From Heracleum sosnowskyi (lineage: Eukaryota > Streptophyta > Magnoliopsida > Apiales > Apiaceae), in assembly GCA_030848705.1 (NCBI GenBank), contig CM061238.1, positions 44,431,133-44,495,132 of the forward strand: DNA of 64,000 nucleotides, read 5' to 3'. The notes under the pieces are model-generated. The model saw only the letters and a program-made list of their open reading frames with translations, had not been told where the DNA came from and searched no databases. The translations under genes and the position numbers were made by a program. Every line of letters begins with the position of its first letter. Position 1 is the first letter of the stretch. Positions 57,612 to 64,000 of this stretch are shown in pieces.

Positions 57612-60600
57612 TCATGTCACGGATGTCGATCTGGAATCTTCTGTTTTATTCACACGACACATGCAATTTGGACACGGGAACGAGTATATGGAGTCCGACG
57701 GTCTTTTCATTTCGACTCCTTTTGAATCACTATGAGCTCTCATACTCAGCATCTGCCGCTTGAAGCTTTTCCATCTGGATTGAAAAGAGATAAATACAGC
57801 ATTATACCACTTGTGACAAAAAAAACCCTCTATCACTACTCTCAGAACTCTACCCACAACCTCCCAACTTCCATTTGAATTATACAGGTTGGTGTGTGTG
57901 TGTGTGTGATGGAACATATTGATCATTTAGCATATTACAGAGCTTTAACAATATCGGATGGAAAACATTAAACAATAGATCTGCAGAAAAAAAAATTCAG
58001 ATATGACTTACAAACACTAAATAACAAAAAGAACTCTTCATTAGTATATTAACAGCCAAATTATTCTTCGAACATATTTAAAAAGCCTTTTCATTTATAT
58101 TGGGTTCAAGTCCAAGTTATTTGTGCCAGTCATTTTGGCATATATTGCACAGGGAAATGAAGGTAAAAACATAGCTAAAAGATGAATGCATACCCGATAT
58201 TGGGATTGTCTAATAGTAACGCTAACTTTCGCTTGTCAGGTTTGATTGTCTTCGAGTGTCCACCATACAAATATCTCCTATGTCCCAGAAGGAAATGTGG
58301 GAAGTTTCCACCTTGAGTTGTCACAAAAACTTCACTATGAAGACAAACAGTGTAGTCTATCGCAGCCATCCTGGAAGAGAAGTTCTAAAGGAAGTATATA
58401 TAGTCAGCTCTTCAGCAGGACACAAATGAAACAGCTTTTGAATAGAATTGGTAAATTCTTTGTACCTGATATGGAGCTAGTTCTTCTTCTGAAGCTAGCA
58501 TCTCTTTAGTTTGTAGAAGGGGAAACATTTCTAATAGTGGAGCCATATGTCTTTCTGAGTCATAAATCTTCCCAGATGCCAAGTATATAGATGTACTCTT
58601 ATCAAACCCCATTCCTCTAAGCATCAAACCTACCTGATATATTAGTGAAGAATGTAGACTAGTCATATACTTATTAAGCATATTTGTCTATTGAAATTGT
58701 TGGTATCTGTTAGTACTAAATACTAAAGAGGCGGTACTTCAAAAGGAGACACAGTAACAAGTAACAACAGAATAAATAAGCACTGCCATCCATTAACCAG
58801 CAATGATTGCATAGTTGCATCCAGAAATAAATTTCAGAAATTCCAAAAGCCTAATCATTTGGAGAAGCGGAAGCCAACACATTGTTCTATTAAATTCTAA
58901 TAAAACTGAAGACTGTCTTGGAACATGAGCTATTTAATAATTCCAGAGAAGCCAAGGTGCATGAAAAGCTTTATACTGCGGAATCCACAACGCATTCAAA
59001 AAAACAGACTTCAGATTTACAGGACAAATAGATCTTAAAATTATGCTATTTGGCAGATAGCTTAACTGACTAAATTAAGCTTCAAGTCTCAGTGAAGGCA
59101 AATGTATGCGAGTATTTAAATTTCTTGTAATTGACCTTGCCCAAAAATTAATATTATTATTGGCCTGCTGTTCTTTGTCCTATCATCATACTCCAATAAC
59201 AAGGAACAAATAAGCTACATTTGATTAAGGTGCTTGAATATCATGTAAGGTACAATATTAGGGACATCTGCCATATAGGTATTACAGCATGCATGGCAGT
59301 ACAAGTATGATTGTGGGACCAAATACCAATACTGTTCAAGCAAAACTGAGTGCTATACTTGACTCAGGAGCTTGATGGATGAAAGAGGTTTCTAGGACCT
59401 CCACAGATTATCACAAATCTTAACAAAGATCCATTAGCAGACATTCAAATATTAAAAATTTCCTTTACGTAAATATAGGAATTCATTTATAGTGTGGCTT
59501 TTACCTCTAAAGGTGTTAGGGGACACTTGCCATTTAGCCTGTTTGCTCCAGGACGAATAACTCGACCAGGTTTTGTAAATTTTCCCTTCCAACCTCTTTC
59601 TCTAGCTGCCTTCATGTCTTCATCTTCTTTTGTCCCACCACCATATACACAACAAGAGAAAGCAACCATGTCCTGCACACAATGAAGATAATTATTGTTT
59701 GCATATTTTCAGGATATCTCTTTGATAGTAGTGAGTGAGAGAGAAATAGTGACATCCCACTTGGTGGAAACTAACCTCTTCAAAGCGAAGATGGACAGAA
59801 ATATACTTTCCGCTATTATTTGCACTTCGTGCTTTCATTTTTGCAACCAAAGATTCACCAAGGCTTAATATGGGGTTGGAAAACCTTAAAGCTTCATAAT
59901 TGGCCAAGCATCTGAGCCGTTGGACAGCTGGTGGAGCATCAAATGACAAACGATTTGCGAATGGAGAAATCCTTATAACCCTGAATTAATAATTGACAAA
60001 CAGTCGCTTCAAATTAGTTTTTCTAACAGTAACGAAAATGAATCCTAAGCAAGTACTGCAGGTAAAAGAAGTTACAGGAGAATATAAATATAAATATATG
60101 TAATAACAAATGATACGTCTTAACACAACTGCACATCAGTAAACACAATAGACAGTTTCACTTTCACAATGAAATCACTCTGGGCATAACCAATAAGCCA
60201 ATGAAAAAAGAGTAAAGATAAATCCCTGCAGTTTACGAGGAAGGTCAAATAATCACTAACATTGAGAGCAGAAGAAAGTCAAATGCATAAAGTTTTATCA
60301 TCCATACTCTATAGAGAGCAGTTCAACAGCAATGTGCACCTTTAAAACATCAAACTCTTATGGTCTTTTTTATTATATCCTGTTCTCAAATGTTTCTTTG
60401 TGCTATGAAACTAGTATTTAAAAGAATTTCCTGGTAGAAAGCCTTGTCCCCTGTCTAGCCTAAAATTCATTTTATGATTAAAAAGTGTCAATTGCTATCT
60501 TCATTTCCAATTTGTTAAAGCGTGAAGAATACTAAAGTTTACCTAACGTCAGGATCACTTTTGCAAAAAGTAGGGAGGTAGGACAGAGTTAACCAACAAT

Positions 60601-63600
60601 TAAAAAACAAATGCCCACAAATCAAGATTATAACAAGGGAATGACGTCAACCATATTGAATACTACCATAAAGATAAAACAACTCTTTGTTCTCTTAAGA
60701 GCTTAAAAACTTGAAATGAGTCATTATTTAGGGAGCATTTGGATTATTGACGTGGATGGGAAAGAAAAGAATCCCAAAGATTGTGTTAAAAATGAGTTCT
60801 CCGGTTATGGGAATAAATTGCCCATTCCAATTACATAAATCTCTCAACCAAACACCAGTACATAGGAATTCTGATTCCAGTTAACGAGATCCATAAAGCT
60901 TGAAGCGAACACCTCCTGAGAATATGACTCCAGTAAGAACATATATTTCCACGGTATGACATTCACATAATAATGAAGTCAGGTGCCATCCAAGTACACA
61001 TAAATCATGTAAAAGCAAAAGGAACGATAGATTTGCTTACTCAATATAAGATACATCTCTACACTTAAATGAGCACATCCTAATTATGAGTATAAGTAGT
61101 TCTTACAGAAAGTTGATTGCATGAAAAGAAGAAATACAAATTATTGGGGAAAAGTAGTCCATACATCCTACAAACGGATATAAGAAAACTACACATTGAA
61201 AGAGCACAGCTCTACATTGTTAATTAGAGGGTTGGAGAGGAAAGAGAGATGATATAAAGAGAAAATACATGAACATATATACCAACTTACTTTTCTTCAA
61301 GTAGCCTAGGAAGAACTACATCCTTGTAGTATTGAATAGGTGCCCAAGCTTTTACTTTAAAATTGAGTACATTAGTCATGTTACGGTCAAATCGTTCCAT
61401 TAGGTACCCAGGAATCGAGTCAACCACCCTTACATCATTTTCCAACATACTAATAAAATAACTTTCATCATAGATTTCTTTGAATTTGCTGCACATGAAA
61501 CAGATACGGAATCAATATACTATGCAAGAGAATAATTCCAAGATATCATAAACTTTTTTCTCTATCATCTCCTTTCAATATTTGTCTAGTACACAATATG
61601 TTTTTTAAAAGATACTTCCAAAACAATAGAAAGAGCACCAAGTACTTCTGCCATTAATTACTTCATGGTGACGAAGTATGATACTCGATAGAAGAAGCAG
61701 ATGTGCAGAAGCTTCAGTTTTGCTTTAAGTACTACAGGTGTCCACTTGACATTTGACACAAAGACACAGTATTGGTACTCGATGATCATATCCATGTAAA
61801 CTTTTTGTCAAAGCTTAGAGCAACCGCATCAGACTTAATAAGGATGTATCAAAACTGAAAGTCCATCTTAGTCCAATTGTCTTGCATCAAGATGATTAAA
61901 TTTTATAGATCATAATTCTTAATCAAATCTAAGTTCCCATTACATTTGAGTAGGATTTGGATAATTGCAAAAAGGAGACACCTGAGCGATAACTGTGCAA
62001 GATAAGCTTTCAAACATTAGAGAAGGCCATCAACTAAGTGAGGAGGAAACTATGTCATGATTATCACAAAACTCAGGGGAGTCTGAAGTGTTATAGTAAT
62101 CTGGTTTTTGTTTCACATTTTTAATTTATTGGAGAATACTAGAATTTCATTGGGCAAATTTTGATATGGATCAAATAACTATTGAAATAGATATACCTAC
62201 ACCTAATAATATTGATATGTTTGACAAAATACAAAATTTCCAATGATCAAACCAAACACATCAGATTAACTTATAACAAAGTCTTAAACAAAACATTCTT
62301 AAACTCCATATCAGCTACAGATTGTCATATAAATCAATGTCAAAGTGGATAGATATACTTGAGGTGAATTGTAGGCAGATGTTACACACCAGAAAATTTT
62401 TTGCATACTTAAATTTTGCACCCTAGAACTACATTTGGAAGTAAAGTGTGAAGTATAATACGGATTTTTACAAACCTAGGGTCTCTCCAAATGCTATGAA
62501 AATGAAAATTCGGAATCAGAAGTGTTGCATTAAGATACCCTGCCACAGCAACTGCGTTGCAGACCTGGATAACAAGCAAGCAGAAGTTACAAGAGCATAG
62601 CAATTAAAATGAAAGTCAAAATATTCATCAAGTAGAATATTCATCAAGTCGGGCACAAATTTTACCGAAGTCCTCTGCTGATTCAAGCCACCATTTGCCT
62701 CAACATATATGTACCCATTGGACTCAGGTAATCCTACAGTAATAGACAACATGCTATTACATGTGTGTAGTCATACGAAAATACAAAGATCCTGACAAAG
62801 TCAGTTAATTAGCTGAAGCACATTCCGTAAAATTCATTTTTGGTTATACATTATAAAGCAACTTGTGAATATGAGATGGAACCTTCAGCTGGCTTTAGAT
62901 GAATCAAAAAGCAGAAGAAAGCAGATCGCTTGTTGCATTTTTCTTTTGTGCTAATAGATCTCTTGTAGCATGCAATGACAGCAAAACAAGAATTTGGATC
63001 ATCTAGCTCATTAAAAGTAATTCATCGTCGTTCATATATATTCAATAAACTACATAACCTCCAAAATAGCATGTACCACAACTCAGTTTAAAAGAGACTC
63101 TGAGGAAACAATCAAGATACTAATAGTGGAAGTTGTGGGCATATGAGGCTGGGACTGGACTTAAAAATCTAGTGGGAAAAGGTTGAAATGATCTGCAGTA
63201 TAAGTTATACATAAAATATTAGCTATTATGACAACTTCGTACATAAATATCAGTTTAAAAACTGATAGAACTACTAGGTTATCAAGAGCTGTCCTACTTT
63301 CCTATCCAAAAGATGACATCGTGTATTTGAAGTTTTTAAATAGGTATGCTCTCTGTTTATTTAATTTTTCAATAAGTTTCATGCTCCTTAGCAAAAAAAA
63401 AATTATGTAGGCCAACTTGTGGAACATGATCCTGTCAGAAACTAAAAAAACTGTTTACAAAGCACAATATGCAAGAACAGAGAGGAATGATATTATTTTT
63501 TTTATTCATAAAAATTGAAAAACAAGACAACACGTTGAGGTTGTCTAAGTTAACAATTTGGATGTTCATACCTCCAGAAGACTTCTTTGTACATGGCCTC

Positions 63601-63638
63601 CACTCACCACCTTTAGGATGCTTCCATATTGTTGATAT
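57612..63638 (-). CDS. Plant O-fucosyltransferase-family protein (GT106-like), 5' part outside the window
   Basis: Nine exons on the minus strand: 63572-63638, 62666-62733, 62476-62564, 61291-61488, 59776-59980, 59505-59672, 58466-58633, 58194-58384, 57612-57774. The GT/AG borders and phases fit throughout, giving 438 residues plus stop TGA (57612-57614). Landmarks: ESNGYIYVEANGGLNQQR near the start; NAVAVAGYLNATLLIPNFHF; ENDVRVVDSIPGYLMERFD; the donor-binding HLRFEEDMVAFSCC block split across exons 5 and 6; NGKCPLTPLE; GFDKSTSIYLASGKIY; EVFVTTQGGNFPHFLLGHRR, the strongest family block; and a Ser/Thr-rich tail. The missing N-terminus should hold a membrane anchor, as these are type II Golgi proteins. 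Relatives act in cell-wall glycan synthesis or adhesion; this member's acceptor is not known. The first exon's acceptor is the least certain border. No disruption seen. Confidence 0.9.
57893..57909. repeat. (TG)n microsatellite in the last intron of the fucosyltransferase gene
   Basis: A run of TG units between exons 57612-57774 and 58194-58384. Confidence 0.85.
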
Positions 63639-64000
63639 CTGTATATTATTAGTGTCCTGGTCAATAGTAATGTAAACGGAGACAACAGCTTCTATGAACC
63701 CCAACTTATTACATTTTTATGATTACCACAAAAGACATCATCAAATCAACAATGCTATTCACAAACAAACTAAAAATTATAATGGATCATCATCACTAAA
63801 GTAGACAAATAATCATATGTAACATGTACAATCAATCCTAATCTACCAAAAAGAAAACGCAAAAATAATCTTGTTATTAAATTAAAACTAAACAATTCCT
63901 TAAAACCACATAAATATAAGATTGCAATTGAATTAGTTCCATAAAATTACAGCTAAACAAGTCATAATGAAACAACAACACAGCACAATAACAAGACTAA
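63639..64000 (-). other. Intron of the fucosyltransferase gene
   Basis: No further exon recognised. The N-terminal exon or exons must lie beyond the window. Confidence 0.6.

Overview
The window is nuclear DNA of a flowering plant, most likely a eudicot. It is AT-rich, its host genes are split by many short-consensus GT/AG introns, and it carries plant-specific transposon families (Tat-type Ty3/gypsy, Sirevirus-type Ty1/copia, CACTA, Stowaway, Mutator-like, Helitron-like). The species cannot be fixed from the sequence alone. There is no bacterial, organellar or CRISPR signal.

Layout. Positions 1-42464 are almost wholly transposable elements. A decayed Mutator-like transposase with a central deletion (minus strand) lies at 1-3370. 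An old Sirevirus-like solo LTR lies at 4298-5296. A complete but mutated Tat-lineage Ty3/gypsy element lies at 5765-20327, with 551-bp LTRs and the target duplication GACAC. It contains a 4.6-kb solo LTR (8127-12694, target duplication CCAAA), a spliced antisense gene (16796-18636) and a higher-order tandem repeat in its 3' region. Positions 20333-36520 hold a small Helitron-like end and a roughly 530-bp tandem duplication. One copy of that duplication carries a 655-bp insert and the other carries a young Sirevirus (22905-35998, minus strand) with near-identical LTRs, an intact pol frame and a very large env-position reading frame. A CACTA-like element (37197-42464) carries a solo LTR (target duplication AGAAG) and an 11-unit satellite-like array.

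Positions 42465-64000 are the gene-bearing part, with all three genes on the minus strand: a SOB FIVE-LIKE (SOFL) gene (43698-44108), a complete six-exon STK16-type protein kinase gene (47320-52778), and the 3' nine exons of a plant O-fucosyltransferase-family gene (57612-63638, continuing beyond 64000). The kinase introns hold a foldback element and a Mutator-like element with about 290-bp inverted repeats and a 9-bp target duplication. A Stowaway-like element lies between SOFL and the kinase, and a head-to-tail Helitron-like array separates the kinase from the fucosyltransferase gene.

Most unusual points: (1) two different Sirevirus-type LTR families here each carry their own short motif repeated many times, and in the young element that motif also runs through gag, pol and the env-position ORF; (2) the env-position frame spans 1,483 codons with only two nonsense codons; (3) the Tat element carries a four-exon antisense gene whose splice phases all fit.
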